64,000 bases of DNA from Mangifera indica. Its lineage: Eukaryota; Streptophyta; Magnoliopsida; Sapindales; Anacardiaceae. The number at the start of each line of letters is the position of its first letter. The stretch's first letter is position 1. This document shows, in pieces, positions 35,980 through 46,640 of the stretch. The notes beneath the pieces were generated by a model. The model saw only the letters and a list, made by a program, of their open reading frames with translations, was not told the origin of the DNA and did no database searches. The DNA lies in NCBI RefSeq assembly GCF_011075055.1, contig NC_058146.1, forward strand, positions 15,414,320 through 15,478,319, written 5' to 3'. Both the position numbers and the translations under genes were made by a program.

Positions 35980-36400
35980 AAACTTCCGAGCAATACGGCG
36001 TCTTGTAAGATCCCCTGCCATAGGATGCCTTGTTGTAAATGGAAAGTGAGCGAGATTGAACCGAAATTTCAGCGGCCACCATAATGTAAATCTTGCATTC
36101 ATTGTCTACTGCAAATGTTTATTCATCATGTATTCTTTTTTCAGTGCTTGTATATTGTAATCAAAGCCCTGTTATATTTTGAGCTGGAGACTAATTACTT
36201 GATATAATACAATGTATACATTTTACACAGGGTAGGGCTCCGGCTTTGCTTGGTTTCTTATATGATTGTTATTACAAAAACACAAGGATTTCCCGTAAAT
36301 CTGGATGCTAACCAATGTTTCTTTTCCAGTTCTCTTTCAACGAGGGAAGAACCCAGAAGAGCTCACCAAAGCCAATTCCAAGTTCTCTTTTTTTTAAATT
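35980..36400 (+). other. MOR1-type 3' flank, copy 1
   Basis: Matches 63524-63980 (anchors GTGAGCGAGAT, GCCACCATAATGTAAATCTT, GGCTCCGGCTTTGCTTGG). Likely the old 3'UTR and terminator region. Confidence 0.65.
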
Positions 36401-37440
36401 ATATGGAAGTCAATTATAAAGACTAAAAGAGCTAGTTCAGACCCTTTACAGAAAAGTCAGATATAGAGCCAAAAATGGGGCCTGGAAAGGAGCCCAAGAG
36501 GGTTCCTTGCTTGTTCATATGCATATTTGTTTTCTTCCTATTAGTTTCATACAGATAAGCACCCTTGCAATGATACAACCTTTAAGGACTTTAGACAATA
36601 ATTCAAGACTTTAAGGACATATAAAGACAATGATACAACCTTTAAGGACAACAATAATGCAGACTTGTGCGTTTATGATATTAAAAGGCTGGTTTAAAGA
36701 ATACCCTAAAGTTATGCTGAGTGGATATCTTTCAGATTTTTTGGCGTGATTATCGCTTAAAGTGAGATAGGTGATGAGGCATTGGACCCTCCATCATGAG
36801 AGCTATATTCTGCGTAATGGCTGGCCAGTTGTGCTTCTCAATGAGCTGTCTCGAAATCAAATTGGGAATCCTAAAAGTACAGATCTTGATAGTCTTGAAA
36901 GAAATTGTATATCTGCAGACTAGGTGAGGCCTCTTATGTGCAAAAAGCAAGAAAATTGAAATCATCAATAGTGGAAGGATAATCTTGGATTTGTTGACTG
37001 GATGAACAAAGGGATAACCATGTTGCGTATTTGTACAAAATCAATTATCTCAACATCCATTAATTTAAACAGTACAGCAAAGTCCTGTAATTTTGAAAAG
37101 GCTGAAATACCCCTTTACTCTAGTCAAAAATGATAGATTTTTTATTGGTAGAAAGTTTAGACATACAAAATCTTATAGATGTAATCGTGTAAGTGTTCAT
37201 CATAGATTTTGAAGATGAATATTTTCTTTATCAGTTTAATTAATTTTTTTAAGAATATTAAAAATGTAATTATAATGAATTCTCAATTACTTATAATTGA
37301 TAAAATTGAATCAACACGCTTCGAGAGTTTATGGTAGTTAAATGTATAATAGAATAAACAATGAAACACATCGTTAAAGGTAATAGTTAAAAGTCAAGAA
37401 TATTTGATAACGTCAATGGTACCATGATACTTTTACAATT
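36401..37440. other. Intergenic DNA, no gene
   Basis: At 36480-36570 a phrase (CCCAAGAGGG, TGTTTTCTTCCTATTAG, TTTCATACAG) repeats the SKP1 upstream region at 40910-40990. A 22 bp duplication, ATGATACAACCTTTAAGGAC, occurs at 36569 and about 36629. From 37030 the DNA resembles 14560-15180 and 31000-31740. Confidence 0.55.
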
Positions 37441-37582
37441 TGAGGGGTTTGAACAAAATTTTTAAAAGATTAGGTGAATAAAAAAATGTAGATGCTGAGG
37501 TGGCAAAGATATCATCCACATCTAGCAAAAGACTTTGCAGGTTGCCACAGGATTTTATATTAATTACACGTGTCTATCCGAT
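37441..37582. repeat. ~140 bp recurrent block, copy 4 of 5
   Basis: Carries GCTGAGGTGGCAAAGATATC, ATCTAGCAAAAGAC and CCACAGGATTTTATATTAAT. It has lost the CCAATCAAAT end. Confidence 0.7.
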
Positions 37583-38654
37583 GTCTCATCTTAGATCTAG
37601 CCGTTTGAATTATTGTACTGTATTAATTTATATTTTATGTTAGGGATTTTTAATTTTACTACTAATGGTATTAAATTTTTTTAATTTTAATCTAATTTTT
37701 TAATATTTAAATGGATTCAATTTGATCTAAATTAACTTAAAATTATTTATTATTTTTATTTTTAAAAATATTTTTATCATTTTAACTTTAACATTATATT
37801 TGAACTCTCTTCTAATAACAAATTTTAGTTTTGAGTGGTATTTTGTTGTTTTATAAATTAATATATAATTTTCTGCAACCATCAGTGGAAAATAAAATTA
37901 AAGTGAATCAAGAAAAAGTTAATTTAAATCACTCATATAATTTTATTGAAATACTTGTATTTGAGGATATAAAACTATTATTTTTTTCTACTAAAAAAAC
38001 AAAATTAAATATTTCTTTTGAAATGATTGAACTTTCATTATATTTTTGTAAAAAATATCAAATAAATAGAATTGTGATTATTGTTTTGTTTTTAAAGTAA
38101 ATGGTAGTAAATGTTTGTTATCTTTAATAAGAAAATTCCAACGTTTGATATTTTCAATTAAAAAATTTAAAAGCTTAATAACTTTAAAAATAATAAATTT
38201 GATACATTTAATAAAAAAAAGTGATAATTTAGTATCAAATGTAATATTTATACAAAAAAATAGTATTTAGATATTACTTTGACAAATTTAATTTTCGGGT
38301 ATCATATTCTCACAAAATAATTTTTTAATTTTGGTATTATCATACTTGATTATCATTAAAATAATATTTTATGAAAAAATTAAATTAAAATTCAAACATA
38401 ACATTCAAAAAATTAATGCTTGACGTAGTACTAAAAAGTTTAGGGGGGTAAAAATAGATAAAATTTTTAAGCATTAAGATTCTATTAAATTTAACCAATC
38501 ATGGATGAGTAAACGATATTTCTATAGTTAAAAAATAAAAACTTATAATTACAGCAGACCTTATGTGGGAAATAGTCTATTGGCCTTTTTAAAATTTATT
38601 AAATTATTACTATTACTTAGTACTTTTTGAATTTGGATGTTCATGGAAAAGTTG

Positions 38655-38800
38655 AGGGGTTCAAAAAATATTTCAAAGATGAGGTGAATAAAAAACTGTC
38701 TGATGATGAGGTGGTGGTGACGTCCCCACGTCTAGCAGAAGGTTTTGCCGTCCGTCACAGGATTTTGTAGTAATTACACTTGCCCACCCAATCAAATGCA
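38655..38800. repeat. ~140 bp recurrent block, copy 5 of 5
   Basis: Carries GATGATGAGGTGGTGGTGAC, CCGTCCGTCACAGGATTTTG and CACCCAATCAAATG. Here the centre reads GTGACGTCCCC, an ACGT-core motif. Confidence 0.75.
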
Positions 38801-40429
38801 GATGTTTTTTGGGTCGGATTGAATTGTCTGTAAGCTCCGTTACAACTTTCAATCAAAAGCCTGTGATAAATTTGGTTTGGATCACGATTTAAACATGTTT
38901 ATCAAACTGAATTAATTTAAAACTGAATTAAATAAATTATATCGAATTACGATTTATTGGTTGGGTCAAAAAAATATAGTATCATGTTGATGTCATGATA
39001 ACATCAACATAAATAAAATTTTTTTATTATATTATTGTTAACCTAATCAATTCATTCAATTAATCCATATTGAAGAAAGTATAATGTCATATGAAGACCT
39101 AAATAACTCTTTTTTCTTTTCAGTAAAGAAAAACCTCACTTAAATTGAATTGTCTCTCTTAAGCTAAACCAATCATATTAAGTAAGATAAACTTTAAGTA
39201 TAATATTCATCCTTACAATTACTAAATTAGGTAAATAAAAAATTTGATCTTAATATATCACTATAAGAGATTTAAACTCATATTTTTTTTATACATTGAG
39301 TCATATTTTTTATTACTCAAATTATCTTTTACGAGACATTTTTAATTTAATTTTATTCTTAACTATTAACTTAAATATTACATATCTAGTATTAAAACAA
39401 TATGGGAAAAATGTTATCCCATTGGCCCCACCAGATAACTTGAGTGATAAAAATTGGAGTATTCACTTGATTTGAAATTTTATCTATGAGTAATATTATA
39501 CATATCTATTTTAACTAAACAAATAAATACATATTTATATGTATCATCACGTAATTATATATTATTTTATTATTAATTAAATATAACTCAATCACAAAAT
39601 AATATATATCTCTTATATATAAATAAAAATATATCATCATTTGTTAAATAATTTGAAATAAAAAATAAAATAATTAATAATATTATATATACAAATAAAT
39701 TATATAAACTAAACCTTCTTTCCATGTGAAAATGCACTCAAAATGGTGTGATTTGACCATAAATAGCACATTAAGTTTGACTTTGATCATAAGATTTGAT
39801 TAGTTTGATAAATATATGCATTATTTGATTAGTTTGATAAAATCATAATTTTTTGGTGTGATTTCAATCAACAAATCCAATTAGATTATCATGTGAAATT
39901 ACACTAAGAATAATATAATATTTTTATAAAAGTGAAATATTTAAGGATAATATAAAAAGAGTAATATTATGTATATATATATTTTATACATAATTTAGAT
40001 ATATAAATAATATGTTATCATATGATTGAGTGTTATTTTATCTTTAATTTAAAATAACTTAATTATATAATTATACATAATTTAATTGCTTTTAAAAAAT
40101 TAATATTTGATATATTCAATAGAAAAAATAAAATTAACCCTTTTAATCAAAAAGAAAAGTGATAATTTAGTATCAAATGTTATATTTATACAAATAAAAT
40201 AGTATTTGGATATTACTTTGATAAAATTAATTTTTTGGTACCATGTTCTCACGAAATAATTTTTTAATTTCGCTATGATCATACATTTTTTTTTCCCAGA
40301 GAACCTCGCTAACAAGTAAACCATTGAACTTCTCATATGGAAGATCATGTTATTCAAATTCTAATCTTTTGCCAAAAAAGTTTTTTTGTTTACTAATTAG
40401 GTTAACCCTTAGGGTCGCCTATTATCATA
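38801..40429. other. AT-rich intergenic DNA with MITE fragments
   Basis: 38800-39090 repeats 33623-33950. MITE fragments of the ATTATGTATAxA family lie at about 39490-39620 and 39960-40080. 39720-40210 repeats NLR upstream DNA. No gene is seen. Confidence 0.55.
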
Positions 40430-41139
40430 CTTGATTATTATTATTAAAATACTATTTTATGAAAAAATTAAATTAAAATTTGAACACGGTATTCAAGAAA
40501 TTAATGCTTGAGGAAGGACTGAAGATTTTCCATGGCAGAATTTTATAATTTGATTCCATCAATATATAAATATCGACTTATTTTAGATTCGGTTAAACTT
40601 GACGAACTTGTTGAACTAAAAAAACTAATAATTTGTAATTAATATTTTATTTAAAATTATATTTTATATTAAAAAAATAATAAATATTAGATAGTATTTA
40701 AAAAAATATATAATAATTTAACAATAGATTGGTTATATAGTGAAATTAACCAAACTGTAATTCAATAAAATAATTGGTTTGATTATTAATCCAATTTTAA
40801 AAACATTAATAATCTAATAAAGTGATAGCGGTGGTTGTAAAATCGATCCCAGAACTCAAAGTTTTCTCCTATTAAGCTAAACTAAACGTGAATATGGACA
40901 ACAAGAATGGAGCCCAAGAGGGTCCCTTCCCTTGCTTGTTCATATGCATATTTGTTTTCTTCCTATTAGTTTCATACAGCTAAGCACGCTTGCAAGTTGC
41001 AGAGTGATGATGTAATTTTCTTAGCTAAGCAGGCTTGCAAGTGATGGTGTCAATGCAGCGTGTGGCTAATATCATTCGGAGAAAGTGATAATGTAAATTA
41101 CATTCAGTCTTTTTTTCTTTTTTTAAATTTTATTATGAT

Positions 41140-41195
<56 letters not shown>

Positions 41196-41243
41196 AAATA
41201 CCCTTTTAATTTTATTAGGATTCATCGGTGCTAGTGCGGAAGA
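40430..41243 (+). promoter_or_regulatory. Upstream region of the SKP1-like gene
   Basis: Paralogous to 19330-19727 before the NLR. It contains GAAATTAATGCTTGAGGAAG, TGTTTTCTTCCTATTAG, TTTCATACAGC and CTTGCAAGTTGCA in the same order, with an additional ~370 bp insertion-like stretch, then (AT)25 at 41143-41192, 51 bp before the start codon. Promoter role inferred. Confidence 0.55.
41143..41192. repeat. (AT)25 microsatellite before the SKP1-like gene
   Basis: Fifty bases of uninterrupted AT. The tract stands at the same relative place as the (AT)12 at 19609-19632 before the NLR, with a shared TTTTATTA-ATGA-like left flank and GTC right flank. Confidence 0.95.
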
Positions 41244-42274
41244 ATGTCAACGAGCAGGAAAATCACTCTGACAAGCTCCAACGGTGAGGCTTTCGAGGTT
41301 GATGAAGTGGTGGTTTTGGAATCGCAGACGATAAAGCATATGATAAATCCCGATGCCATCGAGAATAGAATTTCACTCCCTAATGTGACCAGCGAGATCC
41401 TTTCGAAGGTCATCGAGTACTGCAAGAAGCACGTTGAGGCCACCCAGTCTGACGATCTAAACACCTGGGATGCCGAGTTCGTCAATGTTGATCGGGCCAC
41501 TCTTTTTGCTCTCACCAACGTTAGTCGTCTTTCTCCCTTGCAATTTATTTAATTAATTGATTCTTTTCAAGGCATAATCCAAAAGCTAGAATGATTAGCT
41601 TTTTTTTCAAATAATTGGATTTATTTATTTATTTTTCTATAAATATTACACATATCGGGCGTTTTAGCACAATTTATCAGTTATTTAGATTATTTGCAAA
41701 ACAGTTATAATTGTGTTATGATTAATAATCATAAGCTGTATTATTATTCGTAATTAAATTATTCACATCACAATTAATGATTTAATCCAATAATTTGGAT
41801 TAAATAAGCTATCCTATACAGTCACTTAATCAAATTCCTAATTGGTCAAATCAGAGGGAAGATTTGATTGTGAAAGATATATATAATTGGGTATTCTTCC
41901 TCGGTCAATGGTGTAAAAAATGGATAAGCTTTCACTCTTTAAAAGTTGTGTATTTTTCATGTCCTTGTAATGGTAGGTGTACGGTTCTCCTTGTTATGAT
42001 ATTACAATTTGAATTTCTGAATTCATGCAAAAATTGCAAATCAATTTTCTATACGGTTTTAATGTAAACACTTGTTTGTATTTGCGCTCTGTTCTTTTAG
42101 GCTGCAAACTATCTCAAAATCAACAGCTTGGTGGACCTGACTTGCCAGACATTTGCAGATATGATTAGGGGCCAAACAGGAGAGGGGATTCGCGAAATAT
42201 TAAACATTCAGAGTAACGCTACTCCAGAGGAGGAGGAGGAGATTCGTCGGGAGAATCAGTGGGCTTTTAAGTGA
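41244..42274 (+). CDS. SKP1: SKP1-like protein, two exons
   Basis: SKP1 links F-box proteins to Cullin 1 in SCF ubiquitin ligases. Exon 1 is 41244-41519 (92 codons), donor GTTAGT; exon 2 is 42101-42274, acceptor TTCTTTTAG; the joined product has 149 residues. Residues 1-70 carry the BTB/POZ-like fold ([40 protein letters not shown]). [18 protein letters not shown] at 70-87 and [20 protein letters not shown] at 93-112 precede the C-terminal F-box-binding segment, [16 protein letters not shown] near 133-148. The acidic loop after HVEA is shorter than in most plant SKP1 proteins (usually about 155-165 residues in all). The last residue is Lys where Glu is usual. The frame is open and the splice sites are good, so it is probably functional. 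Confidence 0.9.
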
Positions 42275-42713
42275 AAATTGTGTAATTCGTCTTTTGTTTT
42301 TCTTTCTTTGGACATGTGCTTGCTTAAATTTGCTTGGTGAAGCGTTAAACAATTGTTATTTTGCTGTGGAATTGCTTCAACCCCCTTTATGTGACCTACT
42401 GTGATGTCTTTTTGAATCATGTTATTTATGTTAATGTATGTTCTACCGCCCTGTTTTTCTTTCCTTCTCTTAAGGTTACCTGCAGCCATTACTTTCACAT
42501 AAATGACATATATTGTTATGTAGCTTTTCTTCTGATCTCTGTATTATGGGCTGATGATTCTGATAATCTGATATGCATGCAGGGATTGATAATCTGGTAT
42601 GTATAGACAGATACAATTGGAATGTTGGGTTTCTAGATTTATTCACACTTACATTTGCTAGTTTAAATCTTTCATCCTCTTCTGTTGCAACTATTTATTT
42701 TCTCAATATTATC
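42275..42713 (+). other. 3' flank of the SKP1-like gene
   Basis: No coding domain. The end of the SKP1 transcript must lie here. The sequence passes into NLR-derived DNA at about 42714. TGCATGCAG at 42576-42584 could serve as an acceptor, which leaves a read-through transcript possible. Confidence 0.5.
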
Positions 42714-43056
42714 AAGCATTTGAGATATTTGGATCTATCAAAAAATCTGATAAAAAAAGAACTCCCAAGTTCTATTTACAAGCTACAAATCCTTGTATAT
42801 TAGTAATTGTTCCAAGCTAAAGGCACTGCCAGAGTCAATTCAAAAACTGCAAGTTCTTTGGGTTTGGAATTGTCCTGAATTGTCATCTCTACCCAAGGAT
42901 ATCAATCATCTCATCGCTTTGAGAGAACTAATAATTGAAGACCGTCCTAAACTGACGGAAAGATGCAAACCAAAAACAGGTGAAGATTGGTCCAAGATTG
43001 CTCATATCCCAAACATTCAACTTGACTGAGAGATTATTAAGTCAACCGAAAATTAG
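42714..43056 (+). pseudogene. NLR terminal LRR fragment, deleted and stopped
   Basis: KHLRYLDLSKNLIKKELPSS and IYKLQ match NLR residues 601-625; then the sequence jumps to the equivalent of residue ~785 (SNCSKLKALPESIQKLQVLW), a deletion of about 470 bp made across a CTACAAA/CTGCAAA match, with a frame change. It then runs to the NLR end, with a TGA in place of a codon at 43026 just before the natural TAG at 43054. No upstream domains remain. Confidence 0.85.
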
Positions 43057-43984
43057 GTATGACCGTATGACCAATCCATATCTCTTCTTTTTCATTTGGT
43101 TTAAAATTTGTACTAATGCAAAACTGATCCTATTCTTTGTTTTTTATGTATGCAGGGAAAACTTGAATCAGATGTGTGAGTGCTCAATCTCATAATTAAA
43201 TTCTTCCATTTCCATTGAAATAGCCTAATTTGGAACACTAATTCCTCTGAATGACAGGAGGGGTTATTCATTTTAGTTCTTCAATGTATTAAGCATTGAT
43301 GTGGCATCTATTGTCTTCAAGTTTTTCAGGTACAAATTATTTGGCTTTTAGATAGTACAAATTGTTGTGTTTCTTAGATATTTTCTTAGTTTTCTGCTCA
43401 CCTTAAAATTAACCTCATTTGTAAGTATATATTGCAGGACTCATGGAGATTCGGTCGAATGGGGCAGTTAGTAAAGCATATATTCCTCTATAATTTGATT
43501 CAGAATATCATGTTTACAATTGTAATTCAGCCTTTACCAGTGAATATAACCTCTCATGATGTGATTTGTTTAAATAAATGTTTATGTTTTAATTGTTTTA
43601 TGGCAACACATATTTATTCCAATAAAGTTTTAGATTTTTATTTCCATTTATGTTTTGATTATCACAGTTATTTTTTTTTTCTTTTTAATTTTTTCTTCAT
43701 CTTTGACGTCATCATCTCAAGATTTGAAACATAATTTTTGCATATTCATCTTTCTTAGTAAGATATATGATATTTAAAATTATTTGGTTAAATTTTAGAG
43801 CTTTGCAGACCCTTGAACATGAAATTCTAAAAAATAACTTGAAGTCAAGCATTGTTTTTATTGTATGTGTTGATTAAAGAAAGGAACCAGCTTAGGGATC
43901 CATAATATCTTAGTTTTAATATCTGGGATCCTAAATTTTCTTATTGAAAGGAGAAAAGAAAAAATAGTTGTTGAAATTAGATTA
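43057..43984. other. 3' flank of the NLR fragment
   Basis: Intron-like 43057-43155 (GTATGA to TATGTATGCAG), then DNA collinear with 23189-23974. No gene. At 43228-43246 the phrase TTTGGAACACTAATTC is the one at which module A starts (906-922). Confidence 0.55.
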
Positions 43985-46640
43985 CAGGGTGTTGATATTT
44001 GTGATGCAAAACAATGTCTTCATGATTGCCAGTAATGTCTTTGGATTTAGCTGTCTTTTGAGAAACTTGGCCTATAATGAGAGTGCTCCACACTGTAAGC
44101 TGCTTTTTTCATTTTTTTTCTATCATTTGGTGTACTGCAATATTTCCTTTCTTAGCTGATTCATTCGATACTGATCAAACTTCCTTTCCCTCTGGATAAC
44201 ATAAAAGTTTACAGACAATGTAAGTTAGTATTGTACTTCCATGAGTGTGTCTTTGATTGTTTATGTGGATCTTCTTAATGGTTTTTTCCCTTTCTGCAGG
44301 GATTTGGTTTTCAAAAACTTAATTGCCAAATCCCAAGTGCTTTGTTCAGTATTGATACTCTTACTCGTAAATTTGTTGAAGCTTACCATAATATATTTAA
44401 GATTTGACTATTTTATTAGAGTTAGATTTTTTTTATTTTAGATTTTTATCTTATCCTTATTTTCTTGTTTAGCATGCATTATTTTGTTTGTTGTCTCAAT
44501 GGCCAGGTTTCTTGGAAAAAATGGCCTATCAGGAACCATTCCTCAGCAAAAGGCTGTATATCTTAAAAACATGTAAGATTGCGCTTCAGTTTTCTTGAGA
44601 ATTATGCATGTATATCATGTCGAATTAGATGGATGTTATATGTCAATATTTGTTATATCTTCCTTGAAAGTTTCAGAGGCTCAAATGTCAAAGAGGTATT
44701 GGTGCCAAATGCTTCGTGAATAGATTAAGAAAAAAAAGAAATAAATCTTATCATACAAACTGAAGAAGAATGAACAATGCACTACTGCAACAAATATGTA
44801 TCTTGATATTAGGCCATCCCATTAAATTTTAAAAATCTAGACAATAATTGTAAGTAATTGATGAAAACAATTGAAAGTCATTCCAAATTTATATGCATAT
44901 GTTTCCTATTCATCTGGTGTTTCCAGATCATTCATCTGGTTTTTAAAATTCTATTTTGTTCAGGGATTTATCTTACAATTTTTTTTCGAGTTATGATTTG
45001 ATGTACTACATCCCTAGCAAGTATACTTCATACTTCGAAGTATAATTGATCTTTGCGTTGGACTGAACAGGAATCTAGTGGCCAGCAATTTCATGTTTGA
45101 CAGCTCAAACATCTGGTTGGTTATAGTTCCTTTTTCAATATACAAGATGTCAGATTTTTTCTTTTAAAAAAATGCAGCTGCTGAAAGAAAAAAATGACTC
45201 GAAATATATAGGCTCAGCAATGGGATATGCTGTGCTTTAACAAACATAACTGGTAATGTTCTCTGTGCTTGCCAGTATTCTCCCCCTATTGAGTTGTCTG
45301 CAGAGAAATTTCCTCTGCAATAAGAATGTTCCGCGTTGAAAGCTTCTTTCTTTCAGCTGTATAATTGTTTTCTAAAATTTAGTATATTACCAATTTTGTA
45401 AAATGTGTGTTCATTGAGCTCTAGTTAGGACAACAGGACCGAACTGATAGCATAGTGTACATTTGCAATATGCAGATTCAAGTTTCGCAATCTAGTGTGG
45501 TGGTGAAGAAATGAAAGTTGATAGTATAGTGTATAAGGCTAATAACAATGATATTGGTGGAGCTTCTTCTAATCTACTTGATGCAGAAAAAGGGGCAATT
45601 AGTGATGCTGATTTGTTTTCTGATCGACAATCAACAGATTCAACACACATGTTCAAAATACTAGCTCACAAGTGACTGGCACTGCAGCCCCGAAGCTTTA
45701 TCAGTCTTCAAGGCAATTCCCTGCATCACTTTGATATTATGAACTTAGTCTGGAGAATAGACCTTACAATGTGAGCTTGTCCTTTGTTGAGGCAACCCTA
45801 TGGTAATCAAGGCTCACAATCATGGATGAGTCTTGGAAGGCATTTTTATATCTATGTTCAGGTAAACTTGCTGGAGAATTTTGGTTCTTGTCCTTAAATA
45901 CACAGGTTCTACTATTGCAATTTCATCTATTTACTCTTGTAATTGATCCTATAGGGAACTCTCTAGTAAATAAAAATTTGGCATATCAAAAGAAGCAGGT
46001 GGAAATAGGAAAGCAGTGACAAAGAAATGTAAGGTTAGTGTATCTGAGAACTAACTTGAAATCCACCTTTTTAGGTCGGTAAAGTGACTTGTTGCATCTT
46101 AGGGTCATTATAGGTACAATATGTGATTCCTTTGGACATTATATCGTTTAAAATAATGACAAATTTACATTATATGTTTTTTTATATACATATAACTGAA
46201 TTTTCCTACTTGAATCACCAACTGCTGGTATTTCATGTTAGAAGAACCAAACTACATTGATTGTTGGTATTGTCGTAGCTTTTGGAATTTCAGGCTTGAT
46301 ATTGATATTTTTAACTTTTTACATGTAGATAAGAAGAAATAATGATGGTGCAGAGGCAAGTGTCCAAGGGATTTTTAAAATAATAACAGTCGAAGTCTCA
46401 GAAGTCAAGTTTGTTCGAGAGATATGATTTATGGTAATAGATCTACAACTGAAGGATACGCATTCGTTGGATGGGCAATATCTATGAAGCAACTTTCACT
46501 AGGATCCTACCAAAGGAAAAGTCAGCTTGTTAATGAAATAGCTACCATATCTGCAGAGCAACATCACAATCTTCTTATTATCCGGTTGCTACATTCAAGG
46601 AACTTGACACCTCTGTGTAAATTAGTATCTTGAAAAACAA
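43985..46640 (+). pseudogene. LRR-malectin receptor kinase remnant, copy C
   Basis: Collinear with copy B. Pieces: SNVFGFSCLLRNLAYNESAP near 44022-44095; LRR at 44300-44360; GKNGLSGTIPQQKAVYLKNM at about 44512-44575; LVASNFMFDSSNIW at 45073-45115; malectin with CGGEEMKVDS from about 45495 and the DRQSTDSTHMFKILAHK end at 45675; VNKNLAYQKKQVEI at about 45966-46010; membrane segment near 46258-46325; kinase start at 46424-46633, with AISMKQLSLGSYQRKSQLVN and EIATISAEQHHN. Stops separate the pieces and the kinase ends at the same point as in A and B. Confidence 0.77.

Noticed and set aside
37831..38100. 89-codon plus-strand frame
   Set aside because: AT-rich, low-complexity translation in DNA that repeats the NLR upstream region, where the frame is broken.
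41231..41518. 95-codon minus-strand frame
   Set aside because: Antisense shadow of SKP1-like exon 1.
41244..43056. A SKP1-LRR fusion protein
   Set aside because: SKP1 ends in its own stop at 42272-42274 and the LRR piece has a frame change and an early stop; only a transcript-level link remains possible.
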